A stretch of 64,000 nucleotides of DNA, taken from Aureobasidium sp. EXF-3400. Its lineage: Eukaryota; Ascomycota; Dothideomycetes; Dothideales; Saccotheciaceae. Under the pieces are notes generated by a model. It did no database searches, had not been told where the DNA came from, and saw only the letters and a program-made list of their open reading frames with translations. Location of the stretch: assembly GCA_024195585.1 (NCBI GenBank), contig SWBL01000086.1:1-64000 (forward strand). The letters are read 5' to 3'. Positions 44,700-56,168 of this stretch are shown here, in pieces. The translations under genes were made by a program, and so were the position numbers. How positions within the stretch are numbered: the first letter of the stretch is position 1; the number at the start of each line of letters is the position of its first letter.

Positions 44700-45812
44700 G
44701 GCTGTGTCTGGTATGGAAAGGCTGGCGGAGGTGGGTAGGGAAACCGCGTGGGTGTCTGGGGGTATCGAAGGTGGTAGGGAAGTGTCGGTTGGCAGTCGTG
44801 GGTGGGTGTGGACGCTCTCGGGGTCGTTCGTCGAGGCGTGCAGCAGCTCCTTCCTCAGTGTCCCAAGCCACGACTCTTGCGGCATCCAGCACCTCCTTCC
44901 TGTTTTGTCTCTTTCTCTGTCAAGGAAGTCGCTCCTTCTTCCTGACAGTCGCGACTTCCCTGTTGCTCGCTGACCCGAAGGTACGCGTCGCTCAAACACG
45001 CGGAGTTTCCCGACCCAATCATGTCTTGGCGCCGCCCCTGCCTGTTTCGGCCGACACCCCGAAGCCTGAACTTCTTTGTTCATGCAACCCATCCAGAGCT
45101 CTCCCTTTTACGCACCCGGCCGCATCACCTTGTAGTCATCTGCCAGTCGCTTTTCGCGCCTTTGTAAGCTATTCTCGACTATCTTGCAAGAGTGTCGGCG
45201 ATTTGGCATCCGCTCATGTCCGCGACGACCGGTCAAACGTCAGGCCGGCACCATCCACCTTGCCCCCATGCACTTCTCGTCTCACCTCAATTTTGGCTTC
45301 TTGGCCGCATCGTTGTTCATATATTTTTGATCAACAATCAGTGGCCGAACTCTTGGTCTATGTAAGGATGGAGTCTGGTCAGCCATCAACTGCTTCTTGA
45401 AGTTGTTCGCAACGCGCTAGGGTAGGCCTCTGGCCACTTACTAAGACTCTGCCTGGAGCATCTTGGTCGCATTCTTGTAAGTTGGGAGAAGCTTTCAGGA
45501 TGGAGGATATCGACGTCGAAGGAATCGATAAATTGACGAGTCGACAAGTAACGGGGGATGCGATTGGCACGAGACATGGGTGGTACATGAATACCCTGAC
45601 GGTCGGCAATAAGCGCACCCTGTCAGAGGTCTGACCAGGTCCCATCATCCGCCGTTGTATCGAATCTGAGGTAAGCGACTCCAAAGGATTCAATCCAGCT
45701 TCATGTCATCCGTTCTTATATTGTGGTTCATTTTCCTTGCCTTTCCTTTTATCTTTTCGTCTGCAAAGTCATCTCATTCCACCTACAATACTTGGCCGAC
45801 TTCTCCTGAGCC
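44700..45812. promoter_or_regulatory. Divergent intergenic region of 1.1 kb
   Basis: Lies between the start of the FAR1-type gene (minus) and the FAD monooxygenase (plus), so both promoters should be here. Open frames in it are shadows or leader sequence. No specific binding site is claimed. Confidence 0.4.
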
Positions 45813-48690
45813 ATGACAACTCAGCTGAAAGTCATCATTGTTGGTGGTGGTATTGCCGGCCTTACCCTTGCAAATGCTCTTGAGGTGCGCCCTCCGAAAT
45901 TACCACTGAAGACTTTGTAACCTTTCTCATAGCAAGCGAATATCGATTATGTCCTGCTTGAACGGCGTAAGGAGATAGCACCTCAAGTCGGTGCGTCTAT
46001 CGGCATGCTAGCCAATGGGTGTAGAGTGCGTCGCCGAAGTCGCTTGAAACTACGTAGACTGACAATAAATAGATATTGGACCAGCTTGGTTGTGCGAAAC
46101 CACTTTACGAATGTGTGGTAAGCCGTCAATGAGCTCTACCCGCGTAGGCATGCTCTGAACCAAGCAGGAACCAGTCCTTTGGGCACACGATCGTGATGAG
46201 CATGGTCGACCTCTAATGAAGGCTTCCAACGTCTCTCAACTCATGAAAGCGAGGTATGTGAATGGTTTCTACACAAGTCACGGTTTTCTGAATCAAAGCA
46301 GAAGTGGCTATGCTTTTGCATTCGGCGACCGACAGAAAATCTTGCAAGTGCTTTACGAGAATCTGGAAGACAGGAGCAAGATCCTGGTCGGCAAGAATCT
46401 CAAAACGGTTCGTCAACATGCGAGCGGTGTAACGGTCATATGCGAAGACGGCACTTCTTTTACAGGAGATATACTCGCTGGTGCTGATGGCGTGAATTCC
46501 AAAGCAAGAAGCGAGATGTGGCGTCTTGCGGACGAAGTTGACCCACAATTGGTCATGAACGACAAAACTTGTAAGATGAGGATGATTCATGTCTTGACCA
46601 AGTCTGACTCCCCTTACAGCTCTTGAGAGTGGATATCAATGTCTTTACGGTATCGCTTCTTCGTCTAGTGGTCTGCCCGCTGGTGAGATCGATGTGGGTT
46701 TCAATGACAAGCGTAGCACTATAGCCATTGTCGGCAAGAACGATCGGACATACTACTTCGTCTTCGAGAAGATGGACCAGGTCTACAAACCTCCTCATAT
46801 TCCCAGATATACCGAAGCCGACAGGGATCGATTCGCCGAGCGTCATGGCGACATGCATATAACTGAGAAAGTCCTTCTCAGGGATATTCATAAGCACAGT
46901 GTGTCAAGCACGTTGGTCGGGATTGAAACTGCCACCTACAAGGTATCACCATCACTCTTTGTCGTGTCGTATCTCTTGCTAATCATATCAAGATCTGGAC
47001 CTGGGGCCGTATAGCATGTCTTGGTGATTCTGCGCACAAGATGACCCCCAATGCCGGTCTGTCTTTGTCTTGCTTTGCAAAGTTCTTAGCAAATGCTGAT
47101 ATTGTGTCAGGCAACGGTGGTAATTCAGCAATTGAATCTGCTGCTGCACTTGCCAATTCCATCAAAAATTTATTGGACAAATCGAATGGGCAACACCCGA
47201 GCGAGCAACAAGTTATCGAATGCCTCCAAAACTACCAGAAGAGCCGTGAAGTTCGCGCTGCAGCAGCCATCAAAGCTTCGAACCTTCTCACTCACGTTCA
47301 AGCGCTTGCTACATGGGCCCATTCTCTCTTTGCTCACTATGCCCTGCCCATTTTGGGCGACTTTTTCGAGGGTCTTCAAAGCGACATATCCATTGGAGCA
47401 ACGCTGATTGATTATCTGCCGCCACCTGAGATGTCTCTGATTGGTAATATGCCGTTCAACCCTGAACAGGGTCAAGGTCACAAGGAGAGTCTTGTTCTCA
47501 GAGCTTGCTTTGCTTTGCCTTTTCTCGCTCTTTCCGGATTTGCTTGGAGGCTTGCCAATCCTACTCTACTTGATGCATCGGGCATCGTGACTGGATCTGC
47601 TTGGTACAATGATTGGTTTACATCCTCGTCATTAACTGGTGCTATCTTGGGCTTCGCCGGACAAAACAACAGGTACGCGATATCCATGATTCTTCTGTTC
47701 TTCTCTGATCGCTCCTAGGACTGCAAACATGCAAGATGCGTTCATGGCCACCTCAATCAACTCTGGTACTGCTGCTGGCATTCATACTGCCAGCTTCCTC
47801 ACCTACTTTGGTGTAATCCTCGCTATCTGGTCTGTTGAGGCTGTTCGTCGCTGTAACGCTCTGATGCCCGTACAGCTGTAAGTCTTCCATGCCTCGCTCC
47901 ATGAGAAGCTGGACTGATAATCTACAGACCCATTCTATTCGCTTTACTTGCACAGAGGAATGGCCTGGGCATGATTTCCGCCCTGTACTTCTTTGTCCAT
48001 TGGGTGCTGACGCCCATCGACTCGTTCAAGTCCACAGACATGCGACTCACTCAGATGAACTACACCCGTGCTGTTCTTCCATCACTCCTCGTGGTCTACT
48101 ATTTGCCTCTAGTCCAAAGCTACCTTTTGCCTGAGATAGGTCAGCGCCAGACATGGCTCCAGCTTTGGCAATGGTTCCCTGTTACACACTCGCTTGCTCA
48201 ATACTGCCTCAGCAAGCTCTGGAAAGACACGTCTACTCAAGACAAGGTCGATGCACCTAAGCGAGATGTCTCGACTATCAGATCTACAATTGGTATCCCT
48301 GCTACCATCTCTGTCGTTATCTGGCTCCGTACTGTTTTTAAAGCTCCTGCTCCTCTATCCCAAATCTTCTTGCCGCAGCACATACTCACGTCCCTGAGTG
48401 ATGATCATACCTCCTCTGCCGATGTGATGCAATGGGACTACCTCCTTGCTGTCTTATCTTCCTACCTCTGGCTGCTGTACCTTGCTTGGGATGCTAAAGT
48501 TGCTGGTATGATCACAAACAGCTGGATCACTCTATTGGCTGCCGGTGCAATGGCAACTCTTGTGCTCGGACCTGGTGGTGCGGTCGGCGCGGGTTTCTTA
48601 TACAGAGAGTATATCATCACAGAGAAGAGGCATAGAGCTGCGTTAACGGTGGAGAGTGTGAGGAAGAGGGCTTTGGGTGGGAAGAGCTAG
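45813..48690 (+). CDS. FAD-dependent monooxygenase with membrane-spanning C-terminal half
   Basis: Ten exons: 45813-45884, 45933-46025, 46073-46117, 46168-46253, 46302-46570, 46620-46942, 46993-47056, 47111-47672, 47719-47877, 47928-48690; 811 residues, all junctions in phase. The N-terminal half is a group A FAD monooxygenase: [18 protein letters not shown] (nucleotide fold), [10 protein letters not shown], and [14 protein letters not shown] joined by splicing to [11 protein letters not shown]. This resembles the PaxM type that epoxidises prenyl chains in fungal meroterpenoid and indole-diterpene pathways. From about residue 400 on there are several hydrophobic segments, including the stretch from residue ~500 to the end, making the protein membrane-bound. 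The substrate is unknown; a fused terpene-cyclase-like role for the C-terminal part is possible but unproven. Confidence 0.85.
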
Positions 48691-49204
48691 GTTCTTGAAA
48701 ACTTTGGCACCGCTGAAGGGGTAGGTACTGGAGCTGTCTTCTGGTGGCCATGTTGCTGTCGTTGTTCAAAGAGATAGCGGACATGAAACACCAGTTGGAG
48801 ATGCGGTCTTTGTATCAGTGGTTCAGAAGGTCAATGACAGCGACTATGAGACTTGGTGTAATGGGACCTCAGGATACCTGATGAAGGACAGCGACGAGTA
48901 TGAAACAGGTATTAAATTGCAGGAGCGTGTAGGAAAAGGTACACGATTGACGTTGTTTGGCCTTGGCGCTCATCGTGGTAGCCCCGGATGGTGATGATGT
49001 CGTTGTCGGCGGACAACGCGCTCTCGTCGAATTCGCGCGAACTCAACGAGCGCCTTCTATATCGCGTCCATACCTCCTCCCACCTCTTCTTGTCGCTGCG
49101 ATACCGTCTTTGCTCTATCGTGTCCATCGCTCGCGTGTTGACAATATTCAAAGACTTCTCTCCACTCACCACATCCCTTTTTCGCTACTCCTTACCGCGA
49201 CACG
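48691..49204. other. Intergenic sequence
   Basis: 3' flank of the monooxygenase and promoter of the F-box/LRR-like copy. No gene recognised. Confidence 0.45.
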
Positions 49205-50696
49205 ATGGCATCACGCGCTGTCGCACTTCCTATGGACAACGGCCCTCTGCGCGGTGCTCGTGCAGCCCCTGCAGAAGTTTGGTCGCAGATTTTGAGTCAT
49301 ATTGATGAGAAAGACCTTAAATCTGTCGTCATCGCTAACTTTCCCGGCGCCTCCCAACAGGCAGTGCGCCTGGTTTGGAAGGAGGTCGCCCCCGAGAACA
49401 ACAAACTCGTGGTGCTCTACCACAAAGTCGAACAGCACCCCTAAACGCTCGCCAACCACATTCACTCTCTGACCATGACTTTCGAGGCACCTGGTGAGCA
49501 GCTCGCCACTTGTCGTTTGTCCTTCCCCTGCCTCCAGGAGCTGAAGGTGGTTCACAACAAGAACCACATGGACGTTTGGACCAACACACGCATCTACGTC
49601 AGAACCCTGATCAGTCCCGCTCTCACTCACCTTGAGATTGGAGCTTCCGAGAACGAGGGCGCTGACTGCAAGCCCGGTGTCGACAACTTCTTCCAGGCCC
49701 TCAGGCAGTGTACAGAGCTGCATACTCTCAGCATTCGGGCCGGTGTTCGAGGCGCGACGAGGGACTTTGTTCAGGCTTTGGGTGCTTGTGGCAAATTCAA
49801 GAACCTCACACTGGACAAGCACACTGGCTGTTTGGTCAGCCGCAGCACAATCAAGGCTATCGCAACCCACCCAAAGCTTGCTCACCTCAAAGTCCACAGG
49901 GTTATCGACATGGGTCTCATCTCCACCATCAACACGCTCGACAACCCCTTTTCATCCCTTACATCACTGAACCTCTCTAGTGAAGCCGACGCTGCTGCTT
50001 CACTCCTTCCCTTCACTCGCCAACTTCGTTCTCTCTATCTGTGTGTCCACGGCACCGTCTCTATGTTCTCTGCTTTGTCCAAGTTGAAGCTGCTTGAGCA
50101 TCTCTCTCTCCGCTTCGAAGACTTTGCTCTTGCCGGCGAAGATTACAGACAGCTGGCACACTTGATCAACCTGAAGCACTTGGAGCTTGGTGGTGCCGGA
50201 GAGGATGATGCAGGTCTGGATACCGATATGGTATACGGTCTGTCTCTGGCAAAGGTGCTCTCTCAGTTGTCCCGTCTGCAGCACTTCCGTCTGCACGCCA
50301 ACGACACCTTCGAAAATGAGTTTTTGGTTGCCTTGGGTCGTGGCTGCCCTGAGCTCACTTCTCTCGCCTTCAGCGGCGCCTATGAGCTTGTGGACTTGCG
50401 CAATGAGCCAGGTGTCGTCTTCCCTCGCTTGCAGCGCCTGGAGATTGGTAACGTCACTACCAACGTCCCCTGGATGACCGATGAAGCAGAGTAAGCCCCC
50501 CATCCCTTGTTGACCTGTCTCATGAATCGAGACTGACGTGCTCTACAGAGACCAACTCGCAGCGAACATTGCAAGAGCTGTTCGCAGTCACGCACCAGAC
50601 CTGAAAATCTTTCATGCCGTCGAGGAACCTGCCCTCGACGACATCCTCGCTGATAAGGTTGAGAGAGCATGGCTGGATCAGATGATGGCATCCTAG
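49205..50696 (+). pseudogene. F-box/LRR-like gene with one nonsense codon, copy 1
   Basis: Exons 49205-50490 and 50549-50696 form one frame of 478 codons, interrupted only by TAA at 49442-49444. The N-terminus (RAAPAEVWSQILSHIDEKDL) is F-box-like and leucine-rich segments fill the rest, ending KVERAWLDQMMAS. Downstream of the stop the frame is intact for about 400 codons, and the neighbouring copy at 51526 aligns through the position of the stop, where it has Gln or Arg (PHRQFFAN versus QHP-stop-TLAN). No intron can remove the TAA. A single C-to-T change would explain it. Reinitiation at ATG 49475, which starts a clean 339-codon frame, could still make a shorter protein. Confidence 0.7.
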
Positions 50697-51525
50697 CCTG
50701 CTGTTTGACGGAGATGATGTTCAGGCCCTCTTTTGTCTGCTGGGATCAGGGATTGCTTCGTTCAACCTCTTTGACTTACACGAATGCTCTCTACTCATTC
50801 AACACTCCCGCTTTCTACTCTTCTTACTCAACACAGCTTGGTCTTCGTGCTCACGTACGACATCACAAGGTCAAGATTGTCTGGACGTCTCGCCTGCAGT
50901 TCTCGCCTGGGTTCGACCATCCTCGTTGCTCTTCATGTGCTTTCTTCTTTCGTTTCTTCTGGAGGTCTTTGCTTTTTCTATTGCTCTACAGTCTGTCGTG
51001 TTGTAGGAAAAGTTATGGAGAGTCTTGCATTGCTTGCATCAAGTCACGGGTCATGGTTCTGTCTTCTGGTTGGGGAGGTTGGAGGGAGAGTCTCAAGTTT
51101 TTGTTTCTGGTGCTTACTGTTTCTTTTTTTCTTCCTTGGGCTGTTGACTTTTGCTATGATTGGAGCTCTGCATGGAGCCATGGTGATTGGGGCTTTGGTA
51201 TTCGAGGGTCTTGATAGCCGACAAACGCAATGCATCGATTTTTCTCTCTTCAAATCTCTCGTCTCGACTGTGAAATCAAGAATCAACTGTAAACCGTGAT
51301 TCAAAAACCGCCTTGGCGAGAGCAAAGCTCAGGAGTAGAATCGAGTGATATCTTGGAGACGGAAAATTGGTGTGAAATCGAAGGGAGCTACGATATCGTC
51401 GCTTTCAAACAACACGCAACGAGCTCCCTACGCGCTTTGCTCTTACGCACTCCCTCTACTTCTTGCATCCAATCATCCTTGCTATAAACGACTGTTTCCA
51501 TCGCATTCTGCGCAAAGATACCACA
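50697..51525. other. Intergenic sequence
   Basis: Spacer of 0.8 kb between the two broken paralogues. Open frames here are rich in Cys, Phe, Ser and Leu from T-rich DNA and are not convincing genes. Confidence 0.4.
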
Positions 51526-52975
51526 ATGGCCGCACCCGCTACCACCGCTGCGCTTGTTACTGGTTGGTACAAACTCCCTGCTGAGCTGCACGAGAAAGTC
51601 GTCAATCACCTGGAAGACAACAGAGAAGCTCTAGAGAACGTCATCGCGAGCGATGGCCCTGCAACTAATGAGGCACTGAGACTGTACTGGAGTACCGCAA
51701 CCCCTATCAACGACCTCTTCGCTATCCTGAGAAACAAGCCCTTCCCCCATCGACAATTCTTCGCAAACTTTTTGCGCGGCGTCACCATTGAATTCAAGGC
51801 GCCTGGCGAGCACCATGAAGGTCGCGGTTTGCAATACCCTCGCTTGCAGAGTCTAACAGTCGTGCACGATCAGGTCCTCATGGGTAGAGAGTCATACACC
51901 TATGCTCGCATCAGGCGCTTCATGAGCGCTCGCCTGCGCTATCTCAAAGTTGGGTGCCACTTGCACGAAGGCATGGGTCATTCCTACCACCGACAACTTC
52001 CTGCCTGCTCTGGGTGGTTGTCTCGACCTCCGCTCGTTGACTCTGCGCGCTCGTGTCAAGGGGGCTACTTCTGAAGACCTCGTTGATGTTCTCAACGACT
52101 GCACCATGCTCAGATCCCTCAAGCTGGAGAGGTGCACTGAGAGCTTGATCGATGAGAGCACCATCCAAGCCATCGCTGCCCACCCTGCGATCCGCTTCCT
52201 GGAGGTTGACACGCACCTGGATGTTCAACTCGTGTCGCTGGTTGCCAACGTCCCTCAGCCGTTCAAGCAGATCACCGATCTTCGTCTCTGCATCGACACA
52301 AGCGCAGTTCAGTTCATCCTCCCCCACATGGAGAACCTGGTGACGCTTGAGCTCACCGTTTTCAGCGACTACGGCACTTCCAGCATCTTCCCCCACCTAC
52401 GCACACTCACGACCCTCAAGTCTCTGTACCTGAAGTTCCACAACAAGATCCTAAGAGACGAGGACTTGACCCATCTTGCATCCCTGAAGCAACTCGAATT
52501 CCTCGAATTTTCTGAGCACGACGACGAGAAAGCCTTCCTCAATACCTCAATGGTGCGCCCTGATCTCTTCGCTTCTGTCTTGGGCTCTTTGCCTTGTCTG
52601 GACTCATTCACTCTCAATGCTTCGCATGCTTTTGGCGATGGCTTTTTGATTGCGCTGGGTCGTGGTTGTTATGCTCTGGGCTACCTCACCCTCCCTGGAC
52701 CTTTCACCCTCGAGCCCCTGAGTCATGAGCTAGGCGTCTTGTTCCCTTGCCTTCGGGTGCTCGAGCTGGGTCGTGTTGACTCTGCCGTGCCTCTGCACAA
52801 TTGGGGTGGGTTCAGAGAGGCTTGGGCAGGAGGCATTGCGCGCAGTCTGCTGAGACATGCACCGCAGCTGCAACAGATGTGGTTGAGTGAAGATGGTGAT
52901 GGTGGAATGGGTGACTTGGTCCAGGAGACCTGGGAGGAGATGGTCGAGGAGCGCGACTCTGCTAAGCTGCAGTGA
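51526..52975 (+). pseudogene. F-box/LRR-like gene with one frameshift, copy 2
   Basis: Starts MAAPATTAALVTGWYKLPAE at 51526 with a helical F-box-like start (LHEKVVNHLEDN). The frame runs to about 51985, then coding character moves by one frame into TDNFLPALGGCLDLRSLTLR and continues cleanly to 52975. Aligned with copy 1, the stretch between the shared EG and DNF codons is 19 nt here versus 21 nt there, so a 2-nt deletion explains the shift. No intron fits. The C-terminal half carries leucine-rich repeats and ends in an acidic helix. Translation from 51950 could still give a 341-residue repeat-only protein. Confidence 0.7.
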
Positions 52976-53267
52976 GAAAAACCTCTGGGGTATGGTCGAA
53001 AAGAGGGCAAACGTTCGTTGAACTGCAGGGATGGGCGTTGGAGTTGTGCAGAAAGTGCTTTGCGCGATGTTTTTCAAGGTGACAAGAGTCTGTCGCTTCT
53101 TTTCCTTTGTATCTTTTTTACTTTTGGCGTTTGAGGGAAACAAAGGCGTTTGAGCTCTGCAAGTTGTTGCATTGAGCCACGACAACGATTAACAACCAAT
53201 AATAAGAATCATAAACTCACAGTCTAACAGTCTAACAGTCCTTGACACCCACCGCTTTCAACGCTCG

Positions 53268-54304
53268 TTAGGGAATTGAATCCAATACCATATCCCCATC
53301 TCTAAACTCCACCTCTCTCTCTCCATCCCTGACTTGCTTCTTCTCAGCCCACACCCTAATATCCTCGAAATTCTTACACTTGTGCTTGGTGTTGAAATCC
53401 ACAAAAGGACCTAATTCCTTGACCCACCATTGGCCGAAGACGCCAGTGTCGGCTGTACACATGATTTGCTGGCGCAGGATATCGAGGCAATGTGCTAACA
53501 AGAGTTAGAGTTTTGCTTGTGTAGATGTGAGGTGTGATAGAGGATTGACTTACTATAGTGGACCTTGAGGATATCTTCAGTATTGGCAAATGGACCTGCG
53601 CCTTGATCTTTATAGTGGGAGTAATTAAACCACGAACCTTTTCTGAGAAGGTTCTGCGAGAAATTAGCACAAAACCAACTAGTAGACTGCTGTTTGTATG
53701 TACCAAACAATGTAAATGATGGAACACCTCTATATTTGCTACGAATCCACCTCCTTGATTTGCTGCAAACTTGACTTGTCCTTGTTGTAATCCATACCTT
53801 GAAGCTTGACCTTCTGGGATGGAGATTGGCGCATCTACTTTTGTTTAGTTGGTAGAGATGTGGTGGAGTGACTGGGCTTACAATCTGTACCAAGAGAACT
53901 CCACACTGCATCTGTGTGTGGTCCTGCTGGGCCGCGATAGGCTGTTTGATTGAAGAACGAGCCGTTGAATGACATGGCCTTGTATCTTATGGCTTGTTCG
54001 GCAGTAGATGGAGAATCTTGTCATACAAGTCAATAGATGTTCTGTGTTTGTTCACTGTTACTCGGTGCGGCTTACCATACTGCGACGTGTATTGGCTGCA
54101 GAGCAGGTTGAGGTCCGAGAGCTTATGGACAAACCACACGTTCAACGAGACCGAAACGAGAAGTATCATCGACAAGAGAAGAGAATTGTGACTATAGCCG
54201 CACCTTCGTTTTCCAGGGTTCTCTTCATTCCCATCTGCATCTGCTTGCGACGGTAACGGCGTGTACGCTCGAATGTAGGTGTGTACCAAGTTTTTCCAGT
54301 CCAT
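53268..54304 (-). CDS. UstYa-like (DUF3328) protein
   Basis: Minus strand, five exons: 54304-54076, 53992-53882, 53837-53704, 53653-53554, 53494-53268; 266 residues, all in phase. A signal-anchor helix (SLLLSMILLVSVSLNVWFV) near residue 45-63 is followed by AIRYKAMSFNGSFF, the PEGQ...GGGFVANIEVFHHLHCL block and, across the last intron, HYTHCLDILRQQIMCTAD. The paired HxxHC motifs are the hallmark of the UstYa family, copper-dependent-type oxidases that cyclise or modify fungal peptides and other metabolites. The start codon lies close to another possible frame upstream, so the first few residues are uncertain. No core precursor peptide or synthase is adjacent. Confidence 0.85.
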
Positions 54305-54399
54305 GGCACACTTTGTTCTTCAAGCAATGGATTTGAGTGTGGGTGGTAAGTATTCAGACCGTACTCTGCGACATAGAAGCGGAGGAGCAAGCCAGAAGC

Positions 54400-54695
54400 C
54401 AACGTGATCATCAAGCCGCTGATAAGCTTTGACGCGATGGAGCCGGTTACATAGCGTAATCCTTCCGGATACGAGCTGCACTTGTGCACCACTTCTCTAG
54501 ACACTTGCACCCTGACTGTTCTTTTTGGAGTTCACTCTTCATCTGCTCGGGTAGCTTTGCTGAAATAACTCGAATCTCGTTGGATTCTGCACTTGTCTGC
54601 AGCCAGATCACACCTGTAAGCCGCGCAACAGTGGGCCAAAGCGTGGTTTCGCTGTAGCTTGTGGCTGGATTCTTCTGCTGAATATGAGACGACAT
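54400..54695 (-). other. Possible minus-strand coding fragment
   Basis: One frame from 54695 (MSSHIQQKNPATSYSETTLW) runs 82 codons with coding character; a second overlapping frame (LISGLMITLASGLLLRFYVA) looks like a membrane segment and runs towards the UstYa-like start. I could not find a splice that joins them convincingly. It may be a small membrane-protein gene or a relic. Confidence 0.3.
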
Positions 54696-55191
54696 TCTTT
54701 GATGAACGTCCAGATGTCAGACTCAAGCCAACCTCAAACCACACGGAGATAGTTCCGACCGTCAAACTTCTGCAGGGACTCGTCGGCAAAGCTTGACTCC
54801 AGTCTTGAGAATTCTCCAGCTCCACTTCCTACAGTCTATGATAGTAACAGTATCACACGGTCATATGCTACACGACTCTATTCATGTTCAACTAGTCAAA
54901 TGGCTCGTTGTAGTCAGCAGTGTGATCACAAAGGCTTGGATTGTTCGCACAACGATGACGACTCCATCCGGCTTCAAGTCTGAGGACCGCACGGACGCTC
55001 GGTCTTGATCGGTCATGATTCGGATGTCGCTTCAAAGAAAATCCTAACTCAACTCGGTAAGGCGAGCCTAAAAGGAAATTTGACAGGAGGCTCTGCAAGC
55101 AGAAGGGCGAAATCGTTCAAAAACGAACCTGTCCGCACAGGAGAACCAAAGCTCCAAGGTTCCAGGCCCGCTGTGTATCTTTGCAGCTTGA
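54696..55191. other. Intergenic sequence
   Basis: Promoter of the HPP-family gene and upstream flank of the minus-strand fragment. Nothing else recognised. Confidence 0.4.
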
Positions 55192-55869
55192 ATGCGCCGC
55201 CCCGTCCTCGCCTCCCTGCCAGATTGGTGCAGCCACTGGTTGGGCTATCGCACCGATCCTGTCAAGCCTCCGCCGAAATATCTCGTCTATTTTTGGTCAT
55301 TTATTGGCGCTTTCTGTGGTCTGTCCGTCCTAACGGCCCTCTTCAGCTACAGCGAGTATTTCCTCAGTCGCGGAGTGCCCATTATTGTCGCTTCCTATGT
55401 CAGTATTCACACGCCGTGTGTATCGTCAATCTATCTCATATATTCCTAGGGGGCATCGGCGGTCCTCGTCTTTGGAGCAATTGAAAGCCCGTTAGCTCAA
55501 CCACGCGCTCTCATATTCGGCCACTTCATCAGCGCTTTGATCGGAATCTGCGTCACCAAGCTTTTCGAATTCCTCCCTGACTCCAGATTCCACGAACTGC
55601 GCTGGCTGGCTGCTTCCTTGTCATCTGCCATTGCTGTGGTGGCCATGGAAATCACCGAAACCACCCACCCTCCTGCCGGCGCGACTGCTCTGCTGCCTGC
55701 CACTAACGAAGAGATTCGAGCTCTTTCTTGGTACTTCTTGCCGATTGTTCTCCTATCGTCGGCCATTCTTATGGTTGTCGCTCTCCTCAATAACAATATC
55801 CAACGCCGCTATCCGGTTTTCTGGTATGCGCCGGTAAAGCCGAAATCTGCCCTTCCGACGACCAAGTAA
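55192..55869 (+). CDS. HPP-family integral membrane protein
   Basis: Exon 1 55192-55398 and exon 2 55450-55869 join in phase 0 (51-nt intron) to 208 residues. The protein has four or five hydrophobic segments and the family signature HPPAGATALL, preceded by GASAVLVFGAIESPLAQPRA and FGHFISALIG. HPP proteins are membrane proteins of bacteria, plants and fungi; some plant members transport nitrite in plastids, but fungal roles are not established. The stop at 55869 is the simple choice. A donor at 55834 could instead splice to an exon at 55937 (QEKDQSQKPASDVIDKLG), adding a long polar tail. Confidence 0.85.
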
Positions 55870-56168
55870 AGTCGGATTAGCGTTAGACTAAGGATATCTG
55901 TTTGACCGTCTGCTGTTTGCCTTTCTATCTTGTAGCAAGAGAAAGATCAAAGTCAAAAGCCGGCATCAGATGTTATCGACAAGCTCGGTATAAGCTCTGA
56001 AGCGAAGGAGTCGCAGCTAGCGGAATCCTCCCGATACGATATGCGATCTTCCCTGCCCCTCTTCTCGATGGACACGTCCTTGTTCTCTCCAAACACACAT
56101 AACCAAAGACAACATCGCGAGTTTCTCGTCTTGATCCTCATCCATCACCGTCTCAGTCGAGCGCCGAA

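Noticed and set aside
4369..47110. Seven introns are stop-free multiples of three (for example 4369-4422, 7841-7891, 8130-8180, 17616-17666, 46254-46301, 47057-47110), suggesting widespread regulated retention.
   Set aside because: With about 40 introns of ~50 nt, roughly one third are multiples of three and under half of those lack stops by chance, so about five or six are expected.
50669..51299. Long Cys/Phe/Leu-rich open frames that look like membrane proteins.
   Set aside because: They arise from T-rich spacer DNA, lack start context and two overlapping frames look equally hydrophobic.
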